NCBI GenBank assembly: GCA_963739975.1
Contig: CAVUCK010000019.1
Coordinates: 310,001 to 374,000, forward strand
DNA: 64,000 nt
From: JALZMG01 sp963739975
GTDB taxonomy: Bacteria > Actinomycetota > Acidimicrobiia > Acidimicrobiales > Ilumatobacteraceae
Direction of reading: 5' to 3'
Shown: piece after piece, positions 26,136-34,327 of the stretch
Layout of the letters: every line of letters starts with the position of its first letter
Position numbering within the stretch: the first letter of the stretch is position 1
Program-made: the position numbers and the translations under genes
Notes under the pieces: generated by a model
What the model was told of the DNA's origin: nothing
Databases searched by the model: none
What the model saw: only the letters and a program-made list of their open reading frames with translations

Positions 26136-26986
26136 ACCGAGCGCGGCGCGGTGAGGCGGACGAGGACGTCGGCGTGGAGGAGGCCGTTGGTGCTGATCGC
26201 CGTGCCGCTGGTGTGGGTGGCGACGCCCTGGCGGTCGGTGAACGTACCCCCGGCCTCGTCGACCAGCAGGCGCACGGCAGCCACGTCGTGCGGCGCCACA
26301 CCAACGGCATCGACGGCGACGTCGAGCGCCCCCTCGGCGACCAGCGCGTGCTGCCAGAAGTCGCCGAAGCCCCGCGCCCGGCGGGCGCCCGACGCCAACG
26401 CGACCAGGGCCGGGGTCAGCCCCAGGTCGTCCCAACCGGGGCTGAACGTCACGCTGACCTGGGCCTCGGCCAGCTGGTCCACGGTCGACACGCGGCACGG
26501 ACGCCCGTCGACGAACGCGCCGCCGCCCCGCCTGGCCCACCACCGGCGCCCGAGCGCTGGCGCCGAGACCACACCGACCACGATGTCGTCGCCGTGGACG
26601 AGGGCGATCAGCGTCCCCCACACCGGGATCCCCCGGACGTACCCCGAGGTCCCGTCGATCGGGTCGATGATCCATTGCCAGGGCGACCGGGCGCGGCCGC
26701 CGGCGCCGTGCTCCTCGCCGATGATGCCGTGCTCCGGCCGCTCCTCGGTGAGGCGCTCTACGATTGCCGCCTCCGCCGCGCGATCGATCTCCGTGACCTC
26801 CGAGCGATCCGTCTTGTGCTCGACGGTGAACCGGGCGGCGGCGAACGCCGGGAGCGTGATGGCATCGGCGACGTCGGCGAGGGACAGCGCCAGGGCGAGG
26901 TCGTCGGCGACGTTGCCGATGGTTCGCTCGCTTGACGTCGGCGCTGGAGTGTGAGCTCGTTCGGGTGGCTCGCTCACGGTGCCCAC
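26126..26986 (-). CDS. Inositol monophosphatase family (HisN/IMPase-like)
   Basis: A 286-residue Mg-dependent sugar phosphatase. The metal motif is GEEHG near residue 90 and the hallmark WIIDPIDGTSGYVRG near 105, followed by GVVSAPALGRRWWARRG and VAPHDVAAVRLLVDEAGG. Function could be histidinol-phosphate or inositol-phosphate hydrolysis; the family cannot be split further from sequence. The start is GTG at 26986 or 26977; both overlap or abut the LLM gene upstream. The final residues SVSG and the stop codon come from the hairpin repeat. Confidence 0.88.
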   Translation of the reverse strand: MGTVSEPPERAHTPAPTSSERTIGNVADDLALALSLADVADAITLPAFAAARFTVEHKTDRSEVTEIDRAAEAAIVERLTEERPEHGIIGEEHGAGGRARSPWQWIIDPIDGTSGYVRGIPVWGTLIALVHGDDIVVGVVSAPALGRRWWARRGGGAFVDGRPCRVSTVDQLAEAQVSVTFSPGWDDLGLTPALVALASGARRARGFGDFWQHALVAEGALDVAVDAVGVAPHDVAAVRLLVDEAGGTFTDRQGVATHTSGTAISTNGLLHADVLVRLTAPRSVSG

Positions 26987-27954
26987 GCGGCGCGGACGAG
27001 CTCGAGCGTGCGCAGGCGTTCGTCCAGCCCGTGCGCCATCGTCGACAGCATCAGCTCGTCGGCGCCCGTTCGTTCGGCCAGTTCGCGCAGCCCCGCGACG
27101 ACGTGGGCGGCGTCGCCGACGATCCGGTTCGACGGCATCTGCCGAGCCGTCGGGAGGTCGGGGTGGTCGGCCGCCTCGTCGGGCGTCAGCAGCGTCACGG
27201 GTCGGCCGGTGCGCAGGGCCATCACCGCCAGCCGAGCCGGCCCGGCGTGGTGCTCGGCCTCCTCTGCCGTGTCGGCGGCCAGGACACCGGCGGTGACGAT
27301 CGTGTGCGGCCGGTCGAGACCAGGCGATGGCCGGAACTGCTGGCGGTACCAGGTGACGGCTTCGAGCACGCCCGGCAGGTCGAAGTGGTGGGCGAAGGCG
27401 AACGCCAGCCCCAGCTGCCCGGCGACCTGCGCCGAGTAGCCGCTCGATCCGAGCAACAGGACCTCCGGCCGAGACGTGGCGACCGGCGTGGCCCGGAAGC
27501 GGGAGTGCTCGACCCGGGGGTCGCCGAGCAGGCCCATCAGGTCGAGCAGGTCGCGTGGGAAGTCCTCGGCGCCGAGGGCGTCCGGCGACCGCCGCAGGGC
27601 GGCTGCCGTCGCCGGGTCCGTCCCGGGGGCCCGCCCGATGCCGAGGTCGATGCGGCCCGGGTGCAGAGCCTCGAGCATGGCGAACTGCTCGGCGACGACG
27701 AGCGGCGGGTGGTTGGGCAGCATCACCCCACCGGAGCCGACCCGGATGCGGGTCGTCGACGCGGCGACGTGGGCGATCAGCACCGACGGCGCCGTGCTGG
27801 CGACCATCGCCATGTTGTGGTGCTCGGCGACCCAGAACCGCCGGTAGCCGAGGTCGTCGGCGCGTCGGGCGAGCTGAGCCGTGGCAGCCAGCGCGTCGCT
27901 GGACGTGTCGCCGGCGCCGACGAGCGCCAGGTCGAGGACCGAGAGGTCGATCAT
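26974..27954 (-). CDS. LLM class flavin-dependent oxidoreductase (MsnO8-like)
   Basis: A 326-residue luciferase-fold enzyme of the MsnO8 type: SVLDLALVGAG at the start, RRFWVAEHHNMAMVAST near residue 40, IRVGSGGVMLPNHPPLVVAEQFAMLEAL and GRIDLGIGRAPGTDP. These motifs bind FMN. The reaction and substrate are unknown. It overlaps the 5' end of the downstream phosphatase gene and follows dxs by 27 nt on the same strand, so the three may form one transcript. Confidence 0.9.
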   Translation of the reverse strand: MIDLSVLDLALVGAGDTSSDALAATAQLARRADDLGYRRFWVAEHHNMAMVASTAPSVLIAHVAASTTRIRVGSGGVMLPNHPPLVVAEQFAMLEALHPGRIDLGIGRAPGTDPATAAALRRSPDALGAEDFPRDLLDLMGLLGDPRVEHSRFRATPVATSRPEVLLLGSSGYSAQVAGQLGLAFAFAHHFDLPGVLEAVTWYRQQFRPSPGLDRPHTIVTAGVLAADTAEEAEHHAGPARLAVMALRTGRPVTLLTPDEAADHPDLPTARQMPSNRIVGDAAHVVAGLRELAERTGADELMLSTMAHGLDERLRTLELVRAAWAP

Positions 27955-27963
27955 CGGTGAGGA

Positions 27964-27979
27964 GCGAGCGAGGCCATCA
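27964..27979. repeat. Copy of the TGATGGCCTCGCTCGC element after dxs
   Basis: On the minus strand TGATGGCCTCGCTCGC lies 2 nt after the dxs stop codon (the stop itself is followed by GC). The same element follows stop codons at 10341 and 60603. Confidence 0.6.
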
Positions 27980-27981
27980 GC

Positions 27982-29961
27982 TCAACTCAACCGAGCTGCT
28001 GCAGCCTCGATTCCGTCGGCGTCGAGGCCGAGTCGGGCGTGCACCTGCTCGGGTCGCTCGGCGTGGGGCATGAAGCGGGTCGGCAAGCCGAGCAGCTCGA
28101 CCGGCACCGCCGGCGCGATGGCGCCGATGCGGTCGGCGATGGCCATGCCGATGCCGCCGTCGCGCACGCCGTCCTCGACGGTGATGACGGCGCGGTGGCG
28201 GGCGGCGTCGGCAAGCATGTCGTCGTCGAGCGGGGAAACGCAGCGCACGTCCCACACGGTCATATCCCAACCGGCTTCGCGGGTGGCTGACCCGGCGGCG
28301 CGCCGGCGGTCGGCGGCCTTCTCGGCGGCGGCGACGAGCTTGCCGATGGCCAGCACGCAGACCGCCCGGGAGGGGTCGTCGGCGGTGCGGGTGCGGCGGG
28401 CGCGCAGCCCGACACCGACCTCGTGCTCGCCGACCTGGCGGGCCTGGCCGCGTGGGTAGCGGATGGCGACGGGCCCCTCGTCGGCCAGCGACATCGCGTC
28501 GTGCAGCATCTGCTGCAGCTCCTGGGCGCTCGACGGGGCCAGCACGCGCATGCCGGGGACGCGCGTCAGCAGGGCCATGTCGTGCACGCCGTGGTGGCTG
28601 GCGCCGTCGGGACCCGTGATGCCGGCGCGATCGATGCAGAAGACGACCGGCAAACGGTGCAGCGCGACGTCGTAGACGACCTGGTCCCAGGCCCGGTTGA
28701 GGAACGTCGAGTAGATCGCCACCACCGGGCGCAGGCCGCCCATGGCCATGCCCGCGGCGCCCGTGACGGCGTGCTGCTCGGCGATGCCGACGTCGAAGCA
28801 GCGGTCCGGGAAGCGGGCCTGGAACGGCAGCAGGCCGGTCGGCCCGGTCATCGCCGCCGTGATCGCCACGACCCGCGGGTCGGCCTCGGCCTCCTTGACG
28901 ATGGCGTCGGCGAACGCCTGCGTGTAGCCGGTGGGTACGGCCTTGGGTGGGCCGGTCAGCGGGTCGAACACCGGCGCGTCGTGGAGGTGCTTCTCGTCGT
29001 CGTCCTCGGCCGGGGGATAGCCCCGACCCTTCTGGGTCAGCACGTGCACGACGATCGGGCCCTCGGCCGACAGCTCGATGGCGTTGCGCAGCGCCGGTTC
29101 GAGCTCGGCGATGTCGTGGCCGTCGACCGGCCCGACGTACCGGACGCCGAGCGACTCGAAGAACGACGGCGGTTGGAGGAACTCGCGGACGGCCGCCTTG
29201 AAGGCCTCGACGGCCCGCTCGGCCGGCGTGCCGACCACGGGCACGTCGCGCAGGAAGTGCTCGATCTTGCGCTGCCGCCGCACGTAGGTCGGGTTGAGGC
29301 GGATGTTCGTCAGGAGGTGGGAGAGCTTGTCGCCGATGCGCGACGTCAGCGTCTCGTGCTCGTGCTCGTCCTCGGGCCATTGCTCCTCGCCGAGGCGGGG
29401 CGTGGTGAGGTTGGACACGGTCGGGGCGTAGCTGCGGCCGTTGTCGTTGAGGACGATGATCACCCGGCGGCGCCCGTGGCCGAGGTTGTTCAGCGCCTCG
29501 TAGGCCATGCCGCCGGTCATCGAGCCGTCGCCGATCACGGCGACGATGTGGCGGTGCGGGTCGACCCCGGAGTCGCGGGCGATGGCCATGCCGTAGGCGT
29601 AGGAGAGGATCGTCGAGGCATGGCTGTTCTCGACGTAGTCGTGGCGGCTCTCCTCGCGCGAGGGGTAGCCGGACAGCCCGCCCTCCTGGCGCAGCTCGGC
29701 GAAGCCGCTGCTGCGACCGGTGACCAGCTTGTGCACGTAGGCCTGGTGGCCCGTGTCCCAGAGGATGGCGTCGGTCGGCGAATCGAAGACGCGGTGCAGG
29801 GCCAGGGTCAGCTCGACGGCCCCGAGGTTGGAGCCCAGGTGCCCGCCCGTTTCGGCGACCGCAGCGACGATGAAGTCACGGATCTCGCCGCTCAGGTCGG
29901 CCAGTTGGTCAGGGGTCAGGTCCCGAAGGTCGGCCGGCTCGCGGATGCCTTCGAGCCACAT
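27982..29961 (-). CDS. dxs: 1-deoxy-D-xylulose-5-phosphate synthase
   Basis: A 659-residue ThDP enzyme that condenses pyruvate and glyceraldehyde-3-phosphate in the first step of the MEP isoprenoid pathway. Visible motifs are GGHLGSNLGAVELTLALH near residue 40, DTGHQAYVHKLVTGR, GDGSMTGGMAYEALN with the ThDP/Mg site, LNDNGRSYAPTV, and in the second domain FDVGIAEQHAVTGAAGMA and DRAGITGPDGASHHGVHD. Length is slightly above the usual 620-640. The ATG at 29961 was chosen because it begins the conserved WLEGIREPADLR segment; the -10 box TAGGGT lies 11 nt upstream. Confidence 0.96.
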   Translation of the reverse strand: MWLEGIREPADLRDLTPDQLADLSGEIRDFIVAAVAETGGHLGSNLGAVELTLALHRVFDSPTDAILWDTGHQAYVHKLVTGRSSGFAELRQEGGLSGYPSREESRHDYVENSHASTILSYAYGMAIARDSGVDPHRHIVAVIGDGSMTGGMAYEALNNLGHGRRRVIIVLNDNGRSYAPTVSNLTTPRLGEEQWPEDEHEHETLTSRIGDKLSHLLTNIRLNPTYVRRQRKIEHFLRDVPVVGTPAERAVEAFKAAVREFLQPPSFFESLGVRYVGPVDGHDIAELEPALRNAIELSAEGPIVVHVLTQKGRGYPPAEDDDEKHLHDAPVFDPLTGPPKAVPTGYTQAFADAIVKEAEADPRVVAITAAMTGPTGLLPFQARFPDRCFDVGIAEQHAVTGAAGMAMGGLRPVVAIYSTFLNRAWDQVVYDVALHRLPVVFCIDRAGITGPDGASHHGVHDMALLTRVPGMRVLAPSSAQELQQMLHDAMSLADEGPVAIRYPRGQARQVGEHEVGVGLRARRTRTADDPSRAVCVLAIGKLVAAAEKAADRRRAAGSATREAGWDMTVWDVRCVSPLDDDMLADAARHRAVITVEDGVRDGGIGMAIADRIGAIAPAVPVELLGLPTRFMPHAERPEQVHARLGLDADGIEAAAARLS

Positions 29962-29972
29962 AGTGCGGCTCG

Positions 29973-29978
29973 ACCCTA
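29973..29978 (-). promoter_or_regulatory. Candidate -10 box for dxs
   Basis: TAGGGT on the minus strand, 11 nt before the ATG; the 5' leader would be about 4-5 nt. Confidence 0.4.
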
Positions 29979-30056
29979 CCTGGGCCGTGCGCCGTCCGGG
30001 ATGACCCCTCGGCACCCACTCGACCGGTGCCGACCTGCCGGTCAACTTGGGTCGCC

Positions 30057-30062
30057 TACCGT
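30057..30062 (+). promoter_or_regulatory. -10 box of a leaderless promoter for the SDR gene
   Basis: TACCGT, 6 nt before the GTG at 30069. Confidence 0.55.
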
Positions 30063-30068
30063 CCGGGC

Positions 30069-30845
30069 GTGCTCTTCGACCTCAACGGCCACGTCGCGCT
30101 CGTCACCGGCGGCAACAGCGGCATCGGGCTGGGGATGGCCGAGGGGTTGGCGGAGCAAGGCGCCGCCGTGGCGGTGTGGGGGACCAACGCCGCCAAGAAC
30201 GAGGTCGCCGTCGAGCAGCTCGGCGCCTACGGGGGCGACGTGATGGCCGTCGTGTGCGATGTCGGCGACGAGGACGCCGTCGCCGCGGCCATGGCGGAGA
30301 CGGTCGGCGAGCTCGGCCGCATCGACTCGTGCTTCGTCAACGCCGGCGTTCCGGGCCGGGCTCGAAGCTTCGTCGACATGACCGCCGACGAGTGGCGGCG
30401 CGTGCTGCGGGTCAACCTCGACGGCGCGTTCTTCACCGCCCGCGAGGCGGTGCGGCACATGGTCGGGCGGTTCGAGGCCGGGGACGAGGCGGGCGGCTCG
30501 CTGGTCTTCACGACGTCGGGTTCGGCCTACTTCGGCCAGCAGCGGGGTCAGCACTACGGCGCGTCGAAGGCTGGGCTGATCGCCATGATGCGCGGCATCG
30601 CCGTCGAGCACGCTCGCCACGGCATCCGGGCCAACGCTGTGCTGCCGGGGTGGATCGAGACCGAGATGGCTGCCGGCGCGCTGTCCTGGGACCGCTTCGT
30701 CGAGCGCAACCTGCCGCGGGTGCCGATGCGGCGCTGGGGCGACCCGTCCGACTTCGCCGGCATCGCCGTCTACCTCGCCAGCGCCGAGAGCCGCTACACC
30801 ACCGGCGACGTGATCACCATCGACGGCGGCTACCACTCGTTCTGA
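30069..30845 (+). CDS. SDR family oxidoreductase
   Basis: A 258-residue classical SDR. TGGNSGIG near residue 13 binds the cofactor, NAGVPG is near 88, the catalytic Ser is in TTSGSAY and YGASK near 160. It ends with TTGDVITIDGGYHSF, typical of FabG-like/glucose-dehydrogenase-like enzymes. The start GTG follows a TACCGT box. Its flanking genes (dxs divergent, a ThDP enzyme downstream with its own promoter) do not indicate a pathway, and the substrate is unknown. Confidence 0.9.
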   Translation: MLFDLNGHVALVTGGNSGIGLGMAEGLAEQGAAVAVWGTNAAKNEVAVEQLGAYGGDVMAVVCDVGDEDAVAAAMAETVGELGRIDSCFVNAGVPGRARSFVDMTADEWRRVLRVNLDGAFFTAREAVRHMVGRFEAGDEAGGSLVFTTSGSAYFGQQRGQHYGASKAGLIAMMRGIAVEHARHGIRANAVLPGWIETEMAAGALSWDRFVERNLPRVPMRRWGDPSDFAGIAVYLASAESRYTTGDVITIDGGYHSF

Positions 30846-30955
30846 TGGGCGCCTTCGGCGCCGTGTCGGCCTGGCGGCCGACCTGACCATCCATGCTCGC
30901 TGCGGCACGAACGCTCGGGAACCCCCTCGGGTGTCAGTTGTGTCGACCCGCCGCT

Positions 30956-30961
30956 TACGGT
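30956..30961 (+). promoter_or_regulatory. -10 box of a leaderless promoter for the ThDP enzyme
   Basis: TACGGT, 7 nt before the ATG at 30969. Confidence 0.6.
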
Positions 30962-30968
30962 GCTCCCC

Positions 30969-32588
30969 ATGGGGATGATCGAGGGGCACGCCGGGGAGCA
31001 GACCGTTGCCGCGCTGCGCGGCTTCGGGGTGGACGTGATGTTCACGCTCAACGGCGGCCACATCTGGCCGTTCTATGAGGCGGCGCGCAACCAGGGGATG
31101 CGGGTCGTCGACACCCGCCACGAGCAGTCGGCCACGTTCGCCGCCGAGGCCTGGGCCAAGCTGACCCGCCGCCCGGGTGTCGCCGCGCTGACGGCCGGTC
31201 CCGGGATCACCAACGGGGTGTCGGCGGTGACGTCGGCGTGGTTCAACGGGTCGCCGGTCGTCGTGCTGGGTGGCCGGGCACCGCAGCGACGATGGGGATC
31301 CGGCTCGCTGCAGGAGCTGGACCACGTGCCGATCCTGGCGTCGATCACGAAGTCCTCGGGCACGTTGACCGACGCCACCAAGGCCGGGGTCACGGTGCAC
31401 GAGGCAGTGGCGACGGCGATGACCCCGCACCGCGGCCCGGTGTTCGTCGACTTCCCACTCGACGTCTTCGGGCCGTCGTCCGGCGAGGTGCCCGACGTCG
31501 ACCCCGCCGTCGGGCGTGGTTCGGCCCCGGATCCGGCGGCCGTCGCCGAGCTGGCCGAGCTGGTCGCCGCCGCCGAACGCCCGGCGTTCATCGTCGGCAG
31601 CGACGTCTACTGGGCCGGCGCCTGGGACGACCTGCGGGCGGCGGTCGAGTCGCTGCGCGTCCCGGTGTTCAGCAACGGCCTCGGCCGCGGCACGCTGCCC
31701 GCCGACCACGAGCTGGCATTCCTGCGCACCCGTGGGGTGCTGAAGCAGCGGGCCGACCTGGTCGTCGTGCTCGGCACGGCGCTCGACTTCCGGCTCGGGT
31801 TCGGGCGGTTCGGCGAGGCTCGCATCGCCCACGTCGTCGACGCCGAGTCGCAGCGGGCGGCGCACGCCGACGCGCTGACGGTCGTCGGCGACCTCGCCGC
31901 GACGCTGCGGGCGCTGGCCGATGCCGGCGGCGACCGCGCCGATCACGAACCGTGGGTTCGGCACCTGCGGGCCGCCGAACAGGCGGCGCGGGATGCCGAA
32001 ACCCCGCTCCTTGGCGCCGCAGACGATCCGATCAAGCCGACTCGGGTCTACGGCGAGCTGCGCCAGCGGCTGGCCCGGGACGCCGTGGTGATCTGCGACG
32101 GCGGCGACTTCGCCTCGTACGCCGGCAAGTACGTCGAGGTCTTCGAGCCGGGCTGCTGGCTCGACACCGGTCCGTACGGGTGCCTCGGCAACGGCATGGG
32201 CTACGCCATCGCGGCGCGCGTCGCCCGACCCGAGGCCCAGGTCGTCGTGCTGCTCGGCGACGGCGCCGCCGGCTTCAGCCTGATGGACGCCGACTCGCTG
32301 GTCCGCCACGGCCTGCCCGTCGTGATGATCGTCGGCAACAACGGCATGTGGGGGCTGGAGAAGCACCCGATGCAGGCCATCTACGGCTGGGACGTGGCGT
32401 GCGACCTGCAGCCCGGGTGCCGCTACGACGAGGTCGTTCGGGCGCTCGGCGGGGCCGGCGAGACGGTGACCGATCCCGCAGAGGTCGGCCCGGCCCTCGA
32501 CCGGGCCTTCGCCAGCGGCGTGCCGTACCTCGTCAACGTCGTGACCGACCCGATGGACGTCTACCCCCGCAGCAGCAACCTCGGCTGA
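30969..32588 (+). CDS. ThDP-dependent enzyme, acetolactate-synthase/2-hydroxyacyl-CoA-lyase-like
   Basis: A 539-residue member of the acetolactate synthase large-subunit fold. The catalytic Glu is in TRHEQSATFAAEAWAK near residue 50, the substrate loop is TAGPGITNGVSAV, and the ThDP/Mg motif is GDGAAGFSLMDADSLVRHG with NNGMWG near 430-455. The C-terminal region lacks the regulatory features of ilvB, so it may be a 2-hydroxyacyl-CoA lyase or similar. No ilvN or acyl-CoA synthetase gene is next to it. Its stop codon is the first three bases of the 44-bp tandem repeat. Confidence 0.88.
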   Translation: MGMIEGHAGEQTVAALRGFGVDVMFTLNGGHIWPFYEAARNQGMRVVDTRHEQSATFAAEAWAKLTRRPGVAALTAGPGITNGVSAVTSAWFNGSPVVVLGGRAPQRRWGSGSLQELDHVPILASITKSSGTLTDATKAGVTVHEAVATAMTPHRGPVFVDFPLDVFGPSSGEVPDVDPAVGRGSAPDPAAVAELAELVAAAERPAFIVGSDVYWAGAWDDLRAAVESLRVPVFSNGLGRGTLPADHELAFLRTRGVLKQRADLVVVLGTALDFRLGFGRFGEARIAHVVDAESQRAAHADALTVVGDLAATLRALADAGGDRADHEPWVRHLRAAEQAARDAETPLLGAADDPIKPTRVYGELRQRLARDAVVICDGGDFASYAGKYVEVFEPGCWLDTGPYGCLGNGMGYAIAARVARPEAQVVVLLGDGAAGFSLMDADSLVRHGLPVVMIVGNNGMWGLEKHPMQAIYGWDVACDLQPGCRYDEVVRALGGAGETVTDPAEVGPALDRAFASGVPYLVNVVTDPMDVYPRSSNLG

Positions 32589-32788
32589 TCGCTCCCTCGC
32601 TCCGAAGACTCCGCTCGCTCGCACTGGGCTGATCGCTCCCTCGCTCCGAAGACTCCGCTCGCTCGCACTGGGCTGATCGCTCCCTCGCTCCGAAGACTCC
32701 GCTCGCTCGCACTGGGCTGATCGCTCCCTCGCTCCGAAGACTCCGCTCGCTCGCACTGGGCTGATCGCTCCCTCGCAGTGGGCTGATC
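32586..32788. repeat. 44-bp tandem repeat, four full copies plus partial copies
   Basis: A unit beginning TGATCGCTCCCTCGCTCC and ending CGCTCGCACTGGGC repeats exactly at 32586, 32630, 32674 and 32718, then a shortened copy (from 32762) and a TGATCC end. There are no unique spacers, so it is not a CRISPR. It begins at the stop codon of the ThDP enzyme and ends at the nested hairpin. A frame on the minus strand reads through it with repeated SDQPSASERSLRSEG, which is a translation of the repeat and not a gene. Confidence 0.97.
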
Positions 32789-32854
32789 CATCCGAGGGTT
32801 TCACGGCACCGGAGGGCCAGCGGTACCCCTGTCGGTACGCGAACCCTCCGATGG
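32789..32854. repeat. Nested hairpin element, copy 1
   Basis: Begins CATCCGAGGGTTT and ends ACCCTCCGATG, with internal CACCGGAGGG and GGTACC/GGTAC arms. It is related, in reverse orientation, to the better preserved copy at 55759. The Hsp20-like gene promoter starts directly after it. Confidence 0.75.
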
Positions 32855-32855
32855 C

Positions 32856-32861
32856 TAGCGT
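32856..32861 (+). promoter_or_regulatory. -10 box of a leaderless promoter for the Hsp20-like gene
   Basis: TAGCGT, 7 nt before the ATG at 32869. It touches the right end of the nested hairpin. Confidence 0.55.
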
Positions 32862-32868
32862 CGGCGCC

Positions 32869-33249
32869 ATGAACGCCTCCCACGAGGACGTCACCCAGTC
32901 GACCGTCGAGACCGAGGCCGTGATGGCCCCGCAGAGCGTGCCGGTCAACATCTACGAGGCCCGCGAGGCGCTGGTCATCGTCGCCCCGATGGCCGCGGTG
33001 ACCCCCGAGGACGTGCGCGTCGAACTGCACCCGGGCTCGCCGCCATGCGTGCGGTTCTGGGCCCACGTGCGCAGCTCGGGGACCCGCCAGTACCTGGTGC
33101 GGGAGTGGGAGTACGGCGGTTACGAGCGTCAGCTCGACGTGCCGGCAGGCTACGGCGCCGGCGTCGAGGCGTTGCTGAAGAACGGGCAGCTCGTCATCCG
33201 CCTGCTGCGCGGCGAGGCGGCCGTGCGGGTCGACGTCACCCCGAGCTGA
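32869..33249 (+). CDS. Hsp20/alpha-crystallin-like protein
   Basis: A 126-residue protein. From residue 25 it shows the alpha-crystallin beta-sandwich: VPVNIYEAREALVIVAPMAAV, TPEDVRVELH, YLVREWEYGGYERQLDVPAGYG and KNGQLVIRLLR, the last matching the GVL/ALLKNGVL strand of small heat-shock proteins. The C-terminal I-x-I/V motif is only weakly present (VDVTPS). It would bind unfolding proteins as an ATP-independent holdase. The ATG at 32869 is preferred over the ATG at 32851, which lies inside the hairpin. Confidence 0.75.
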   Translation: MNASHEDVTQSTVETEAVMAPQSVPVNIYEAREALVIVAPMAAVTPEDVRVELHPGSPPCVRFWAHVRSSGTRQYLVREWEYGGYERQLDVPAGYGAGVEALLKNGQLVIRLLRGEAAVRVDVTPS

Positions 33250-33285
33250 CGTCGATCCCGGACAGTCCCTGTCCACATCTGCGCG

Positions 33286-33291
33286 TACGGT
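33286..33291 (+). promoter_or_regulatory. -10 box of a leaderless promoter for the DinB gene
   Basis: TACGGT, 8 nt before the GTG at 33300. Confidence 0.5.
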
Positions 33292-33299
33292 CGACCGTC

Positions 33300-33872
33300 G
33301 TGGACATCGATTGGACGGCCCAGCTCGTCGACCAGCTGGAGTTCCAGTGGAGCGGCATGCTGCGGCCCCGCCTGGACGCGCTGACGGACGACGCCTACCT
33401 GTGGGAGCCGGTGCCGGGCTGCTGGAGCATCCGCCCGCGCGCCGACGCCATCTCCGGCCTGGCCGCTGGCGCCGGTGACGCGATCATCGACTTCGAGCTC
33501 CCCGAGCCCGTCCCGCCACCGATCACCACGATCGCCTGGCGGATGGGTCACCTGTCGATCGGGGTCTTCGGGACGCGGGCGGCCAACCACTTCGGCGGCG
33601 CCGAGGAGATCTCGTACGAAGCCACCGACTGGCCCTTGACAGCGGCTGGCGGCCTGGCGTTGCTCGACCACCACCACGACGCATGGCTCGCCGGGGTGCG
33701 GGCGCTCGACACCGATGGGCTGGCGCGACCGTGCGGCCCCGCCGAGGGCCCGTACGCCGATGCGCCGCTCGCCGCACTGGTGCTGCACATCAACCGGGAG
33801 GCGTTGCACCACGGAGCCGAGATGGCGCTGCTGCTCGACCTGTACACCCACCGACACGACGGAGACGACTGA
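33300..33872 (+). CDS. DinB superfamily protein
   Basis: A 190-residue four-helix-bundle protein of the DinB/mycothiol-dependent group. It begins DIDWTAQLVDQLEFQWSGMLRPRL, with WRMGHLSIGVFGTRAANH (first metal His) and a C-terminal HINREALHHGAEMALLLDLY (HxxxHxxE-type ligands). Such proteins bind a metal and often use mycothiol or bacillithiol. No partner is clear. The next gene starts after a 1-nt gap and shares the transcript. Confidence 0.85.
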   Translation: MDIDWTAQLVDQLEFQWSGMLRPRLDALTDDAYLWEPVPGCWSIRPRADAISGLAAGAGDAIIDFELPEPVPPPITTIAWRMGHLSIGVFGTRAANHFGGAEEISYEATDWPLTAAGGLALLDHHHDAWLAGVRALDTDGLARPCGPAEGPYADAPLAALVLHINREALHHGAEMALLLDLYTHRHDGDD

Positions 33873-33873
33873 C

Positions 33874-34299
33874 ATGGACACCGCGCAACTGCAGATCGCC
33901 ATCGACGCCGACGACCCGCACCTGCTGAACCGCTTCTGGTCGAAGGCGTTGGGCTACGAGATGGAGGACCACCACGACCTCATCGAGCAGATGTCCGAAG
34001 CCGGGTACGCCACCGACGACGACGTGATCGAGCTCGATGGCCGCAAGGCGTGGAAGGACGCGGCGGCGAGCACCGACCCCACCGGCCGCCGGCCACGGCT
34101 GCTGTTCCAGCACGTTCCCGAGGCGAAGACGGTGAAGAACCGGGTGCACCTCGACCTGCACGTCGCCGAGGAGCAGCGGGCGGCCGAGGTCGAGCGCGTC
34201 CTGGCGCTCGGTGCGACCAAGCTCTACGACGGCCAGCTCGGCCCCCAGACGTGGGTCACCCTGGCCGACCCCGAGGGGAACGAGTTCTGCATCGGCTGA
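33874..34299 (+). CDS. VOC (glyoxalase/bleomycin-resistance-like) protein
   Basis: A 141-residue protein of the vicinal oxygen chelate fold, of the actinobacterial type in which a metal is not always bound: AIDADDPHLLNRFWSKALGYE at the start and WVTLADPEGNEFCIG at the end. The ribosome binding site GGAG lies 10 nt before the ATG. It is cotranscribed with the DinB gene. The substrate is unknown. Confidence 0.85.
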   Translation: MDTAQLQIAIDADDPHLLNRFWSKALGYEMEDHHDLIEQMSEAGYATDDDVIELDGRKAWKDAAASTDPTGRRPRLLFQHVPEAKTVKNRVHLDLHVAEEQRAAEVERVLALGATKLYDGQLGPQTWVTLADPEGNEFCIG

Positions 34300-34327
34300 C
34301 ACAGCCGGCGGCTCAGATCCCTCTTCG

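Noticed and set aside
32586..32788. Tandem repeat considered as CRISPR
   Set aside because: The copies are directly adjacent without variable spacers and no cas genes are present.
30042..32951. 969-codon minus-strand open frame across the SDR, ThDP enzyme and tandem repeat
   Set aside because: It is antisense to two well-conserved genes and its translation is His/Arg/Val-rich low complexity, as expected for a shadow frame in GC-rich DNA.
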